From Nigrospora sphaerica (lineage: Eukaryota; Ascomycota; Sordariomycetes; Amphisphaeriales; Apiosporaceae), in NCBI GenBank assembly GCA_018287875.1, contig JAGVVL010000021.1:1-64000 (forward strand): a DNA stretch of 64,000 nucleotides. The letters run 5' to 3'. The notes beneath the pieces were generated by a model, which saw only the letters and a list, made by a program, of their open reading frames with translations, searched no databases and had not been told where the DNA came from. Shown piece by piece: positions 1 through 12,251 of this stretch. Within the stretch, counting starts at the first letter, position 1, and the number at the start of each line of letters is the position of its first letter. The position numbers and the translations under genes were made by a program.

Positions 1-88
1 CGACCAGTGTTTAAGCAGACAAACGCTCTCTGTCTTTGACTGTACAAACCCTACGTCACGCAGTACTTAGGTGTAGCGAATCGTTACA
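1..88 (+). repeat. 3' end of an LTR-like repeat (start outside window)
   Basis: Bases 47-88 match, with few changes, the two flanks of the LINE insertion near 54.3 and 57.06 kb once that LINE is removed (shared words CCCTACGT, ACGCAGTACTTAGG and CGTTACA). There the sequence is the 3' part of an LTR starting TGTTACAACC. This is therefore read as the last part of a second LTR copy, ending CGTTACA at 88. No target-site duplication can be tested because the start is off the window. Confidence 0.5.
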
Positions 89-1278
89 AAACTATAAGAA
101 AGGAAGAGAGGAGGATATTTATACCTCCTAATATATTGATTAGGTAATAACTGTCCTCCGAGGACGTTTATATAGAATCACGTGGTCCCCTTTTAGCACT
201 TCACGTATCAGTCGCCCTATCTTATAATATAAATCTAAGCGGTGATAAGGAGGATGCAGGCCGGTGCATGAACCAGCCGTCGGTGCGATGCCGGCGCGGG
301 CGCTTCGGAGATAATCCCATGCCGTATTTCCAGGCGTCAGGGTTCCTTAAGTCTTCGCAGGAGATATTTCCGGCTATGGGAATCCACTTCCACGTGCATG
401 ATGTCTTCTACTGTTGGATGGTGTCAGTGCTGTTGCTGTTATGGAGTTGATGAACCTGGCCTGCTGGCCCAGCTGATTGTAGGTGCTCCACACGCCCGCC
501 TAATTCATGGGCACTTTAGACAATCCGTCTGTCAGGCGTCGCGATTGAACCATGGGAAAGATGCAATTCAATCAAGGCCTTCCCGAAGGGAGGGTAATTA
601 CGGGTGGGCCCGCGATAGGCCCAGTCATCGTAGCATCGCCGTTGAAGCCCCCCGGCCCGCTGCGCCTTGTCAGCGCGAGCGAGCACGTCGGGGACCAGCA
701 GCTTTGCCGAGTGGGCGCCGCTAACGAGAGCGCGCCGTCGGACCTCTGCCCAATCGCCTTTGAGGGCCAAATGACCTAGCGTGACAAGGTACAATACCCG
801 ATTTGGCCCCCCAGAACGCCCCAACCTACCGCCTCATGCAGATTACGTTGCGTGCAGGCAGGGCAGGGGTAGAGCAGACGAAGTGGAGCGACCTTGCTGA
901 CGTTGCCCGTATCGTGGCCCCCATTCCCCTCCTAGTGGGACTTGACAGCCTTGGCAACTGGGCGTTTGGCCACCAGAAATAGGATATCAAGGTCGACCTG
1001 CATATCAACTGATTGAGGCTGAGGTGAGAGCTAAGCATCTGTTGTCTCCCTTGTTGATCTTCACTGCCATCATCTTATTTCCTTTCCCAGGGGGCAAGGG
1101 TGCCAGAAAATAATGGCTCCAGGTTGAACCGTTGTATATAAAACTTACGTCGCCTCTCTGCTCCGTCCAAGTGGTTTTCATAGATCAACATAATATTCCA
1201 TCATCACCCCCTGTCTCCTTTGATACCCCTTTCTTTTTCTTCGTCTGTCTCATTTCCTTCACTCGTCTCTTCACCACC
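89..1278. other. Intergenic region, no supported gene; upstream region of the SDR gene
   Basis: Short overlapping open frames on both strands between 270 and 1040 show no family motif, no consistent splice structure and no codon pattern like the neighbours, so none is called. The last 150 bases hold a TATA box and a pyrimidine-rich stretch, which fit the promoter of the SDR gene that follows. Confidence 0.5.
1134..1142 (+). promoter_or_regulatory. TATA box of the SDR gene
   Basis: TATATAAA-type motif about 137 bases before the chosen ATG at 1279. It is followed by a CT-rich stretch (about 1190-1275), as is common just upstream of fungal start codons. Confidence 0.5.
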
Positions 1279-2475
1279 ATGTTCGCCCTCGGTTCCCCAA
1301 CCTTCACTGAGGCTTCGCTGCCCAGCCAGCACGGCAAAGTAAGTCACACCACCACAAACACGGCCATAGGGCCTTGCCGCACCTCTGTTTTCCTCCCAAG
1401 CTAACAGCTGCGCCTCCCAGGTCTTCATAGTAACCGGTGCCTCCAGTGGCTTCGGCCTTGAGCTCACCAAAATGCTCTACGGCAAAGATGCGACAGTGTA
1501 CGTGGCCACCCGCTCGGCGTCCAAGGCGGAAGCCGCCATAGCCACCGTCCGCGACTTGTTCCCGACCTCGCGGGGTGCGCTCTGGTTCCTGCCCCTAGAC
1601 CTTTCGGACCTGTCCATGGTCCCGACCGCCGCGGCGACCTTTGCCTCGAGGGAGACGCGGCTGGATGTCTTGTGGAACAACGCGGGCGTGATGCTGCCCG
1701 CCTCCGCCGAGGCGCGGACGAAGCAGGGGTTCGAGGCGCAGCTGGGCGTTAACTGCCTGGGCCACCTGCTCTTCACCATGGCGCTGCAGCCCCTCTTGGC
1801 CGCGACGGCCCGGACGGCCGAGCCCGGCACCGTGCGCGTCGCGTGGGTCTCGTCCCGGGCCGCCGGCTCGGCGCCCCAGCCCGCCATCGATTTCGATAAC
1901 ATTAACTACGAGGCCAAGGAGGAGGATGCCTTGACGCAGTACAGACGCAGCAAAGCCGGCGTCGTTATACTCGCCGCTGAGTTTGCGAGGCGCGCCGCTA
2001 TTGAGGGCATTTTGAGTGTGGTACGGAAGCCCTCTTCATCTCCGAGCTTACCTCGGTGCAAGAGCGCTGTACTGACGACTATTTTCATCACGTACAGAGC
2101 ATCGAGCCCGGCGTCGCGACAACCGACTTGCAACGTACCATGTCGCCTGGAAAACAATGCCTCGTCGTAAGTCGTCTGGACATTCCACTTCCGAGCAACT
2201 GTCTAACCTACCCTTAGAAAATGTTTGGGTATGATGCCAAGATGGGTGCTTACACTCAACTGTTCGCCGGCCTTAGCCCGGTCGTCTCTAAGGAGTATAG
2301 AGATGGGCTCTGGGGTATGGTTAGCGTCTTCGACTTAGGCGTTCTTTAATGCTAACAAAGATACATAGTTACTCCGATTGGTAAGCTTAAGCAAGCCCGT
2401 ACTGACATTTTTGAGGAGGAGACGAGGAGGAAATACTGGGACTGGGCAGAGAAGCAGGTTAAGCAGTATCTCTAG
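1279..2475 (+). CDS. Short-chain dehydrogenase/reductase (5 exons)
   Basis: NAD(P)-dependent oxidoreductase with a Rossmann fold, probably cytosolic; substrate unknown. Exons 1279-1338, 1421-2020, 2098-2166, 2218-2314 and 2369-2475 splice at GT..AG borders into a 310-residue protein. The cofactor motif TGASSGFG lies at residues 25-32, NNAG at 106-109, the catalytic Ser near 164-165 and the YxxxK pair at Y194/K198, in family order. The start is the first ATG in frame after a TATA box and CT-rich leader; the second exon alone would lack the N-terminal strand. Length is usual for the retinol-dehydrogenase-like/WWOX-like SDR group. All key residues are present and there is no sign of RIP, so the gene looks functional. 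If the LINE-mediated inversion described in the findings is undone, it lies about 2.3 kb from the isocyanide synthase gene, which suggests a tailoring role there (inference). Confidence 0.9.
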
Positions 2476-3309
2476 GTGTCACTACTGGTTGTCCTTGATT
2501 TGAGATCGTTTCCTTTGCTTTCCATAGAGGTGTTTAGCGAATTAGCGCAGGTGGCTGGTTGGGACATTATTGTAAGAATAATAATAAGCCCGGTAAAGCT
2601 CTAAACGAAGCGACCATCCAGACCTCTGCCCTTAGTGAAGAAGGAGACTAATTAGCGACCGGTTTAAATCTCTAGAGGCCCTAGAAGTGTCGCAAAGTTA
2701 AGGAGACTACGCAGAAGGGCTTCGTTCGAATTGCAGACGTGCGTAAAGTGAAGGGGGAACTGGCGTCGTTCACCGATGCTAAGGGCAAGGGCTGCGCGAC
2801 AAAGCGACAGTTAATTAAGCTCGGATCTTCGAGCGGATCGGAATCCGAGTCCGAGGATTGTATCACTGTCTCATAGAAAAAAAGCACTCAGTTTCTGATT
2901 TGGTTGTTGGGACATCGTTTTAGTGTCGGTGTTCTATTTCTCGAGGACGTCTTAAACTCTGCCGCACTGATGGGCTGGCACGTATATGGGTGCTCCACCT
3001 TACAAGTCTTAGCAAGTGCGGTTACGCTTACCGGGTGAGAAAGATTTATTTTGGTCCTCTCTTATGAATACCATAAACTTCGCTCTCCACAACCTCTCCT
3101 GTGCGACAGAAGCTGTACTCATTCATTGTAAACCATTTTCCTCGACATGGAGTACTAAATGTCTAGGCTGAAGCTTCTGGCTCCCCTTGCAACGTATAGG
3201 AGAGAACGTAATATAGAGCGCCGAGTATGTGTCATTCCAGGAGCCCTTGGTTCGTTGACTCCCACCGATCCATATCGGCCAGCGCTCTTAGCACCATATA
3301 CAGTGCCTT
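2476..3309. other. Intergenic region ending in a LINE target-site duplication
   Basis: No supported gene. The last 14 bases (3296-3309, ATATACAGTGCCTT) are the 5' target-site duplication of the LINE that follows. The matching copy is not at the 3' end of that LINE but beside the tail of the opposed LINE, as the reverse complement of 25583-25596. Confidence 0.6.
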
Positions 3310-3417
3310 GAAAAACCTTTTCGAAACCGACCCCACACAGCGATAACTTCACAACCGCGACTCTATAAGCTACCGGATAGCCCGGAAACTGTTCCTAGGG
3401 CTTCATTTAGCCTAGAA

Positions 3418-4776
3418 ATGGTCGATTCACCACCCTCGAGGCAAAGCGCGGGTGGTGGGAGCCGCCATAGGCCCGCCCCACCCCCCGAGCCGTCACCTCC
3501 GGACTCAAGAACACCATCGCCAGACAGCATTACAGCATCTGGACGCAGTCCAGAGGATATACGCAGCACTATAGACGACTTCAAACGCTTCCTAGCTGGT
3601 GAAGTCAACATTGCGGCGTTAGCCGCAGCAGTTCAAGCTGCCATTCCGGTCCTAGAGATAGCGGCTAAGGAATCGAACAGCCAGCCCAGCGTCGAAAGAC
3701 GTATCAATGCTATCGAGAACACACTACAAGCTATCTATAAGGAAATTAAAGCTCCTAAGACGTACGCTGCAGCCGCTACTGCCCTTACCGCCTCCCCGAC
3801 GCCTAGGGCCCCCTAGGTAGCCAAGACTCTACCTCCTCGACACGAACGGGAGGTAACGGTCAAGGCCGCAGGAACTGAAGGCCGCACCTACGAAGAGATC
3901 GTGCGGAAAGTCAATGCAGCAACAGGCAAAGAAACGGCAATAGCTGCACGGAAGCTTCCTAGCGGAGACTATGCTATCACCTGCAAGACAGTAGAAGAGA
4001 AGCGACAGCTGGAAACCGACTGGACCTGGACCACCGAGGCCTTCGGAGAGAACGCCTCTATCCAGAAGAGAAAGATCCTGGTGGTGGCCCATGGCATCAA
4101 CAAGGAGGCCATAGAGACGAACCAAGGGCAGCTAGAAGTCCAACTCCGGAACCAGCCTGGCGGCCCTATCGACGTCCTGGAGGCCAAGCTCCCTCGTAAC
4201 GCTAAGACCTCGTCTAGGAAGGTCACGGCCCTATATATTGCAGTACCCACGGTTCAACAAGCGGAACAGCTATGTCGAGACGGCCTTATTTGGCAGTATG
4301 GCTACTATCCATGCGAACCCTTCGCCGAAGGAGCCCAGCTTAAGCAATGCTACCACTGCTACCGTTATGGACATATCGCCCGTGTTTGCCGCCACGCACG
4401 CAGGTGTGGGCTCTGCTCTTCAACAAAGCATAACGATAAAGAATGCCCAGAAGCCGAGAATAAGAGCCGGTACTGCTGCCCAGCATGCCGAGGACCACAC
4501 ACTGCGTGGTCTAAGGAGTGTCCAGTCCGCCAGGAGCAGGTCCAGATCGCCAAGGCTGCTTATGTCACGAGACCGAAGGGGTTCGCACTGCCCTCGCAAG
4601 AATCTCCTAAACCAACAGCCGAAGACTGGCAGACAGTACAGCCGCGGAAGCGTCGAGCAACCAGCTGCCGTACTAGAAGCACTGGCAGAGCCCGCAGCAG
4701 AACCCACGAAGAGATAGACGACATGGACATCGAAACACCGGAGTCAACACTAAACAGCATCCACGCTCGACCATGA
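3418..4776 (+). pseudogene. LINE ORF1 (zinc-knuckle gag-like protein), one nonsense codon
   Basis: Nucleic-acid-binding protein of the LINE particle. The frame runs 453 codons and is broken once, by TAG at 3814-3816; the RIP-type copy near 30.95 kb has CAG there. The C-terminal half carries three zinc knuckles: CYHCYRYGHIARVC, CGLCSSTKHNDKEC and CPACRGPHTAWSKEC. A basic, Arg/Ser-rich tail follows. The N-terminal 130 residues are rich in Pro and Ser. Its stop codon overlaps the ATG of ORF2 in the tetranucleotide ATGA (4773-4776), an arrangement that suggests termination-reinitiation to make ORF2. Confidence 0.85.
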
Positions 4777-7700
4777 CAGCGCTAAGGATCCTACACTAGA
4801 ACACGCAGAAAAGCAAGAAAGCACAGATCCCGGTAGTCGATGCCATCTCCGAAGAGTACGACGTCCTAGCTATCCAAGAGCCCTGGCGAAACCCAAATAT
4901 GCCGACCACCTACTGCCCGAGATCCTCTCTATACTTCCTACTCTACGCAATCGAGGGAGGTAGGGCATGCATCTATATTAATAAGAAGTACACCCCAGCG
5001 CAGTGGACATACGAGGCGCAGCCAGATAAGTGTCACATCACAATCCAACTACCAGACGGTCCTATAACGGTTATCTGCATATACTCGCCTCCCCTGGGTC
5101 CACCAGCAGATCGGACCTACCCGCTATCGAAGCCCTCCATGACGAACCCCAGCTAAGACGAACAGTCCTCATGGGAGACTTCAACGTCCACCACCCCGTC
5201 TGGGGAGGATACAACGTCCGACCCCATAGGGCAGCTGATAAGCTGCTCCAGCTAGCAGAATCCTGGAGACTCCAGCTGATCACACCCCCTGGAACACCGA
5301 CATGGACACGAAAAGGATGCGCAGACTCTACGATCGACCTAGCCTGGGCCACAGACGATCTCCGGGTCGCCTATGACGGATACGCACCATACGCAGGATC
5401 CGATCACCTCCCTCAGGTGATACGCGTGGCTGGACCCGTATAGACCGCCAAGACAGGCTACGACGCAGCTGGAAAACAGCTGACTACGACCAGGCGAAGG
5501 CAGAGGCGGCATACCTACCACAGCCAGGGCAACTCGAGACACCAGAAGAAATCGATAGCTACACCGAGACGTTAACTAAGGAGCTAACACGGATAGCCGA
5601 CCTAGTTGCCCCCCTCCGCCACTCTAAGGGGAGAGGCAAGGCCTGGTGGAACCACGATATAAAAAGAGCTATAGAGGAGGAGAGACGAGCCCAGCGAGCA
5701 TGGCTATCCGACAGGACAGACGCAGCCTGGCGAGCCCTTCGGCAAGCATCCCTTACGAAAAAGAAAACGATCCGCACCGCAAAGACAGCGACCTGGAGAG
5801 GCATGCTTCACGAGACCTCTAGCCAGCCAGCTGGCGTCTGGAATATCGCGAGATGGGCAAGAACGGAAGGAGCAGCACCACCGTTACCCCCGGCAGTCCC
5901 TACACTCTACACACCGCGTGGCGAAGTAACGACCCATAAGGAGAAAACAGAGGCCTTCCGAGAGAGGTTCTATCCCCTCCCTAAGGCTACGTACACCGGC
6001 TTCCGAACAACGAACCGGCTCGCAGCGCCTCTCGATATGGACAGCAAGGTGACAGCAGAACAAGTCCAAGACGTCCTTACTAAGGCAGGCCAGTGGAAGG
6101 CACCTGGACCAGACCAGCTTCCGAACGGATTCCTTAAACGCCTAGGAAAGCCCCTCTTCCAGGCCTTGGCCTCCCTAGCGGAAGCGTGCTGGCATATAGG
6201 ATACTATCCAAGAGCGTTCCGGAAAGCAGTCACCGTCATCCTCCGGAAGCCAGGAAAGCAGCCAAACGAGTATCACCAAGCCGGCGGATGGAGACCTATC
6301 GCGCTGCTCAACACTATAGGGAAAGCGATCGAGAGCCTACTAGCGCAACGGCTAGCTAGCTTTGCCGAAGAGAACGGACTGCTCCCGGACGAACAGATGG
6401 GCAACCGGAAAGGCCGCTCCACGGAAACAGCCTTACGGTTGCTAACGGACCTAGTCCGTACAGCCTGGAAACATGGAGGCGCAGCAACCCTTCTTTCGCT
6501 GGATATTTCGGGCGCTTTCGACTCGGTCGACTATGGAAGGCTCCTCGCTAACCTGCGAGCGCTAAGGGTCCCTATATAGACTATTAGCTGGATCCGAAGC
6601 TTCTTATCTAACCGGTCCACTACGCTATTCTTCGACAGCCAGGAATCAGACGAGATCCCAGTTCCGGCAGGCGTCCCGCAGGGCTCACCCTTATCGCCCA
6701 TCCTCTTCTGCCTCTATACAGCCGGTCTTTATAAGGCTCTCCGCGCTATACCAGGAATAGCTACTATAGCCTTCGCAGACGACACGAACCTCGTGGGCTT
6801 CGGTTTGGACCCCGAGCAGACTTGCGAGCGGCTGGAAGCCGCTCACAGGATCTGTAAAGAATAGGCAGTCAGCCACGGTATGACCTTTGCAGTCCAGAAA
6901 TATCACCTAGTCCACTTCTCTCGAAGACGGAAAGGTCCGGACATAAAGATAGCCTTAGAAGGCCACGAAATCGAACCAGAAGACTCCTGCCGCGTCCTTA
7001 GCATCCAGGTGGATAGACGTCTCCGCTGGGACGTCCACATCCAGTCGATATCGAAGAAGATGGCGACGCAGGTCTATGCTCTAGACCGGATAGCCGGCTC
7101 GACATAGGGCGCGTCTCTCCAGCGAGCCCGCCAAGTCTATACAGCCGTCGTACGGTCTGCGATAGGCTATGGAGCTTTAAAGTGGCACCGCCAGATCTCG
7201 AAAAATAGAGCCAAGGCACTCAACGACGTCCAAATAGAGTGCCTTCGAAAGGTCACAGGAGCTTTCAAAGCCACGGCCACCGCAGTACTAGAAACGGAAG
7301 CTTACGTGTCCCCCTTAGACACGTGGCTCAACAGAAGGGTGGCGGTATCGGAAGAGAGGCTCCAACAGCCGCGTATCGCATCACTCATCCAAGCGAGATG
7401 CGATAGCGCAGCTAGATGGATCCTAACAAGACCGACTCGCCGGCGCAGACCGAAAGGCCCCGACGCTCCCGATCGTAAGAGGTGGCTAGACGAATGGCTA
7501 GCTGGAGACTCAGCACATAAGGCTGAGGAGAGAGACTGGCTTCAAAGATGGCAACAAGCGCAGCAAAATCGAATAGCACGAACCCCGACAGCAACTAAGA
7601 TGCCGCCAGACAAACACGTCCTTAAGCTCCATAAGGGACTCCATAAGGCCGAGAGCTCCATCCTTGTCCAAGCGAGGACTGGCAAGATTGGGCTGCGAGA

Positions 7701-7959
7701 CTTCCTTTTTAAGCGTAGGGTCCCGGGCTTCGACAGCCCCTGGTGCGTCTGTGGTCAGGGCAGGGAGACCGTCCGGCATATCCTCGTTTTCTGCCCACGG
7801 GAAAGAGAAAGACGAGAGCATCTCGTCCAAGCTCTAGGAGGACCGGTAGACACGGACAGGATGCTCGACACCCTAGGAAAAGCAGGAATTATCGCGAGAT
7901 GGCTACTCCGCTCGCGTAGGCTGGACATGTTCCAGCTGGCGAATCAACTCATCAGCTAA
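4773..7959 (+). pseudogene. LINE ORF2 (endonuclease-reverse transcriptase), broken
   Basis: It would encode an APE-like endonuclease (about 4800-5440; GDFNVHHPVWGG and a GSDHLP motif are visible), a linker, and a reverse transcriptase (about 6090-7100) with LLSLDISGAFDSVD, AGVPQGSPLSPILF and AFADDTNL. A C-terminal Cys/His cluster follows (CVCGQGRETVRHILVFC). It is not functional as read. There are stops at codon 9 (4797-4799), after RALRVPI (near 6577), in CKE*AVSH (near 6862) and in GST*GAS (near 7105). Frameshifts lie near 5090 and 5437. Several stops are shared by all three copies in the window, so they predate these insertions or recur at the same RIP-prone sites. No RNase H domain is present. 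Confidence 0.85.
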
Positions 7960-8152
7960 GAAGCGGGCGCGCTGAGCCCGATCTCGGTATGGCAGGTCAA
8001 AGAGCAGATAGAAGCGGTGCGACGCAGCGGAACCTAGGTTTTTCACCCGGCCGGACGTCAGCCCGGAACGGTTTTCCTAGGCTAAGATGCGCGGGGGGTC
8101 CTCATGGCCTAGATAGGTCGCTAGGTGTAAGAACAATAATAATAATAATAAT

Positions 8153-8593
8153 TTCCTTATAGATAGCTTGCAGCGTGTTCTCGATAGCATTGATACGTCT
8201 TTCGACGCTAGGCTAGTTGTCCGATTCCTTAACCGCTGTCTTTAAGACCGGAATAGCGGCTTAAACTACTGCGGCTAAGGCCGTAATGTTAACTTCACTA
8301 GCTAGGAAGCGTTTGAAGTCGTCTATAGTGCTACGTATATCCTCTAGACTGCGTCCAGGTGCTGTAGTGCTGTCTGGCGATGGTGTTCTTAAGTCCGGAA
8401 GTGACGGCTCGAGGGGTGGGGCGGGTCTATGGCGGCTCCCACCACCCGCGTTTTGCCTCGAGGGTGGTGAATCGACCATTTCTAGGCTAGATGAAGCCCT
8501 AAGAACAGTTTCCGGGCTATCCGGTAGCTTATAGAGTCGTGGTTGTGAAGTTATCGCTATGAGGGGTCGGTTTCGAAAAAGTTTTTTCTCTTT
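8153..8593 (-). mobile_element. Displaced 5' end of the RIP-type LINE (copy 4)
   Basis: The reverse complement matches copy 1 from its 5' end to about 3749 (5' UTR and first 110 codons of ORF1), with many C-to-T and G-to-A differences. Copy 4 at 30862 begins where this piece stops. The 15 bases beyond its 5' end (8594-8608) are the reverse complement of ATTTCCCTTGCAACA, which also follows the tail of copy 4 (35283-35297). This is therefore the missing 5' end of copy 4, moved by an inversion. Confidence 0.85.
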
Positions 8594-8608
8594 TGTTGCA
8601 AGGGAAAT

Positions 8609-9150
8609 GAATCGACGGCAAAACTTGGGCCGCAGCAGATAAACATGGGCGTGGTATGGCGAGACCGTGAGGACTGTCCAGAACGGGGCAAGAGGCGCCG
8701 CATCCGGGTCAATCTAAGCGGTCTAGCTCCGCGCCGGAATTAGGAAGAGACCTCGCATGCAGAATACCATAGATAACAGACAGGGGCTAGCCACTTTTCT
8801 GACATGAAAAATTACCTATCCGAACACCTGGTGGGCCACTGCTCGTCGCATGGTACGACGCCGCTTACATCACATGGTTCCGTAACGGGTGAGCCATTTT
8901 CCAACTGCATAGGAACCTGAAATCGTTCGTGAGGAATCGTGCCATCATCTGATACAGCAAGACCAGGCAGATATTGACCCACAGTGGACCCTTCCATAGA
9001 CATCTTTATGTTCCTAATTTCTTGGCAGCCTTTGTACTGAGCTCTTAGGTAAAGTGACTGACCAAAAGTCTGCGCACAGACTACATTATTAACCACTCGT
9101 TAGTTTTTACCCTTTAACTTTTATTATTAATCACGCACTTAATTCGATAG
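8609..9150. other. Intergenic, one unassigned open frame
   Basis: An open frame of 94 codons lies at 8812-9096 on the minus strand. It has no recognised motif, no signal peptide and no clear splice partners. It could be a remnant exon or chance. Before the inversion this stretch would have adjoined the sequence now at 35.3 kb. Confidence 0.3.
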
Positions 9151-9719
9151 TGTTACATGTATACAACTTATCTTATACCGTTCTCTATCACTACGAATTA
9201 AGCTATGCACTTAATGGAAAGCTAGTCCTTTAACCGAGCCTATCCTAGAGCTCCGGCCAGCTTACCCTGGAGCACTGGCTAGCTTACCCGCAAGTATGGC
9301 CCGCTTTACCCGCAAGCGTGGTGTACGCCAATTGGAAGCTTCTACAAGTTTCTACGAGTTTCCACGAGTTTCACGTATTCCCTAAAGCCCACATGCCCCT
9401 ATAGGCTCCATGAACCTCCATAAGGTTTCATATGCTTTTAAGCCACGTAATGACTTATGTAATCACTTACGCGTTCTTCTCTTCGTATTACTAAGAGGAT
9501 AAGGGTTTAATAGGTATAAGTAAGGGCTGAATCTCTCCTCTCTATGTATCTAGTTTATCCTTAAGCAAGCAAGTAAGAAAGCATACAAAATACACTCTCG
9601 TTCCTCTTAAAGAGAAGTTCCTTATTCTTCCGTGTTTCTTTATAAAAAACAACCTCCGTGATCAAAAGAGCCCTTATAAAGGATTGCTTCCTCTTCTAAT
9701 CAAACCATCACTTTTAACA
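9151..9719 (-). repeat. LTR-like repeat, TGTTGG family, RIP-type copy
   Basis: It is the reverse complement of the TGTTGGAAGTGG family also seen at 11696-12251, 14359-16770 and 43134-43684. It is mutated at the terminus (TGTTAAAAGTGATGG, G-to-A changes). Its borders are the other copies' TG..CA ends. No matching 5-bp flanks (GATAG / TAAAG) are seen. Confidence 0.6.
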
Positions 9720-11695
9720 TAAAGGCTTTGAGTTTATAGTTTAATATCAAGTACCGGAACTACATACTTAATATCTATTCACCTTTAGAGATCGAGATTT
9801 GGATCGTTTCGTAGTCTACTTCTATTAAAAGTTACGAGTCTACCTCTGCTACCGTGAAAGAGATGTTAAACAAAGCTAAATCAATAGTCGATCTTATAGC
9901 GTAGGTAAGGATTTTAATCTCTTTAATATAGTTAAGCCCGTTAGCAATAGCTTAATCGTGGATCTCGAAACATCTATTATAAGTTATAGCTATATCGGGG
10001 TGTTAAGCGTTATATTTAGTGTTAAAGTCTCTTATAACTATATAGTGAGTGTAACGAGGCGCTATACCTATAGTCTTGCGGGACGTAGGGTTTGTATAAT
10101 CAGGGACAGAGAGCGTCTATTTAGCTTAAACACTAGTCGCTAGGTAAATGAATGACTGAGGGTGCTTAACTGGGTAACTAGTCTGAACTTTACAATAGGT
10201 CGTTAAGGGATTACTCCTATCTATAGGTGAGATAGATACTTAGATTGATTATTAAGATAATAACTATCTATATAGGAAATCCTTCTAACTTGTATATTAA
10301 GTTATTCCCTTACTAATATCCTGGATTGCCTTTATCTTCTTAAGGCTCACTAGTATCTCTTAGGGACTACCAGTGATTCTCCCTTAGATTACTGTTAAGC
10401 CGTGATCTATCCTTAGTGATCTATTCTATACGTTATCCTAGCTTAAGGCTGAGTATGGGGTAGCTATAAGGTAATCATGGCTTATTCCTTTATAGCTAGT
10501 GGTAAGGGATGGTTAATCTATGCGTTATTCTCTAACGCTGGCTATAATAGGGTTGTTTACTTAACTTGGAATACAGCGCTGTTAATTTATAATATCACTT
10601 CCCCCCTTTTTAAGCCTTTGTCTTTAAGAATGAGTATATAAAAGGCTGCTTTACCTGTTATGCTAGTTCTTTATAAGTTTCATTCTTTCACTTCTCTTTT
10701 CCTTGCTTTTCTTATGATATCTACTTATTATATCTAATTATATCAAAAAGTCTTCTTTTAAGATGATGGATTAACGTTATAAGCTTTTCGCTGTTATTAA
10801 GGAATTTGGTTTCAAAGTTATACCTTACAATCTTTGTTTCAAACGGGGATGGAAGTGTTAAATAATGGAAGGGATGTCGCGTTATAAGGAGTGTGTTCGC
10901 TGTGGTCGTTCCCACGATAGTTCCGGCGTCCCCGTTTCTTCTTTATCGCGTATTATGGCCGAGTCTTAACGCCTTCGGAGTGAGTAAACGTAGACCGAGA
11001 AGGAGTTGGAATCCTTTCTTACGCAATCTTGCTCTATACAGTGACGTGTCGACAAATCTTTGTCTTGCCTTAAACGTCTTTGGTAGCAACGTGCTTCCTT
11101 ATTGTCTCAGGGTGCCGAGATAGTGAATTAAGGCCTCCAGTCTTTAGATAAGCTAGATAAGTCGGATCGCTAAGAGGTGGAGTTGGTCGCTAAGGCGCAG
11201 GCTTTAGGCGGTGTAGGCGTGGTTAATTAAAGCGCCGTGTTCGAGTAAGACTTAGAGTTGATTAACTAGCTTCCTACTAAAAATCTTTTAACGCTTATTG
11301 CGAGTTCCTTAAGTGCTCTATAGATTCCTATATATTTTCCTTTAGTGGTTATTCTTTCTATTTTATAAGGTATTTCTATAAATCCTTGTTTCTCTTTCTA
11401 TCGAAGATGGTCTCAACCTTATATTCCTGCTAATTTAACTCGATTTTTAACATTGATTCGAGTTTAGTGTTTGCTAACATAGGTTTGAGTAGCGAAATAT
11501 CAAATATGGAATAGATCTTTATATTGTTTAATAGCAATAGTTTATAGTGAAACTAAGAAACCCCAAACTATAGGGAGTCTAGTGGAAAGACACCGTCATA
11601 GGAATACTAGAGCACAGTATATAAGACCACGAGATACCCCTATAGGAAGGAAAACAGCCGAAACCCTCTAGGATCTACCTAATCAACTTAGAACA
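9720..11695. other. AT-rich, RIP-type sequence between two LTR-like repeats
   Basis: Low-complexity, stop-rich sequence without a usable frame. A TATATAAAAGG motif at about 10635-10645 and a CT-rich stretch (10680-10720) look like a decayed retroelement promoter. The two flanking LTR-like repeats have the same orientation, so this may be the gutted interior of one LTR element. However, no primer-binding site or protein motif survives to show it. Confidence 0.35.
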
Positions 11696-12251
11696 TGTTG
11701 CAGGTATGGGACTTATCCTATACCGTTCTCTGTCACTACGGACTAAGCTATGACTTAACGAGAAGCTAGTCCTTTAACCGAGCCTATCCTAAAGCTCGGG
11801 CCAGCCTACCTGGAGCACGGGCCAGCTTACCCGCAAGCATGGCCCGCTTTACCCACAAGTGTGGCGTTCGCCACGCGAAGCTTCGCAGGTTCCACGAGTT
11901 TCACGAGTTTCTACGTGGCTCCCTGAAGCTCCCACGAGGCCCCATGAGGCTCCACAAACCTCTATAAGGTTCCATATGCTTCTAAGCCACGTAATCACTT
12001 ACGCAATCACTTACGCGTCCTCTTCCTTGTATTACTAAGAGGATAAAGGTTTAACGGGTATAAGTAAAGGCTGAATCTCCCCTCTTCGTGTAACTAGTCT
12101 GTCCCAAGCAAGCACACGAAATACACTCTCGTTCCTCTTGAAGAGAAGTTCCTTATCCTTCCGTGTTTCTTTATAGAAACGACCTCCGAGATCGAAAGAG
12201 CCCTTATAAAGGGGTTGCTTCCTCTTTTCGATCAAACCACCACTTCCAACA
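11696..12251 (-). repeat. LTR-like repeat, TGTTGG family
   Basis: In reverse complement it starts TGTTGGAAGTGGTGG and ends near GGTATAGG..CAACA, about 556 bases. It is better preserved than the copy at 9151-9719. The flanks GAACA and ATAAT do not form a duplication, so it is either one LTR of a decayed element with the copy at 9151 or a rearranged solo LTR. Confidence 0.6.

Larger units (their letters stand above)
3310..8152 (+). mobile_element. Non-LTR retrotransposon (LINE), copy 1, near full length
   Basis: Two overlapping reading frames (RNA-binding ORF1, endonuclease/RT ORF2) are followed by an (AAT)n tail at about 8135-8152. It is nearly identical to the minus-strand copy at 25.6-29.7 kb and a lightly mutated relative of the RIP-type copy at 30.9-35.3 kb. 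The 5' end is placed by comparison with the inverted 5' fragment at 8153-8593, which shares GAAAAA.CTTTTTCGAAACCG. ORF2 has the reverse transcriptase motif FADD and no RNase H domain. The flanks do not match each other: the 5' duplication (3296-3309) pairs with 25583-25596, and the tail-side sequence (8150-8162) pairs with 30862-30874. The element is therefore a recombinant of two insertions. Confidence 0.9.

Noticed and set aside
268..1038. Several 60-108-codon frames on both strands at the left edge
   Set aside because: They overlap each other, lack motifs and splice signals, and show no coding pattern.
3296..8162. Copy 1 as a simple, self-contained LINE insertion followed by a twin-primed inverted piece
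   Set aside because: Its two flanks do not form a duplication, whereas each matches the end of another LINE copy. The inverted piece has its own RIP-type changes and carries the 5' duplication of copy 4, so it is not a twin-priming product of copy 1.
9151..12251. A complete LTR retrotransposon bounded by the two TGTTGG-family repeats
   Set aside because: No matching target duplication, no primer-binding site next to either repeat and no gag or pol motif in between; kept as two repeats with degraded DNA between them.
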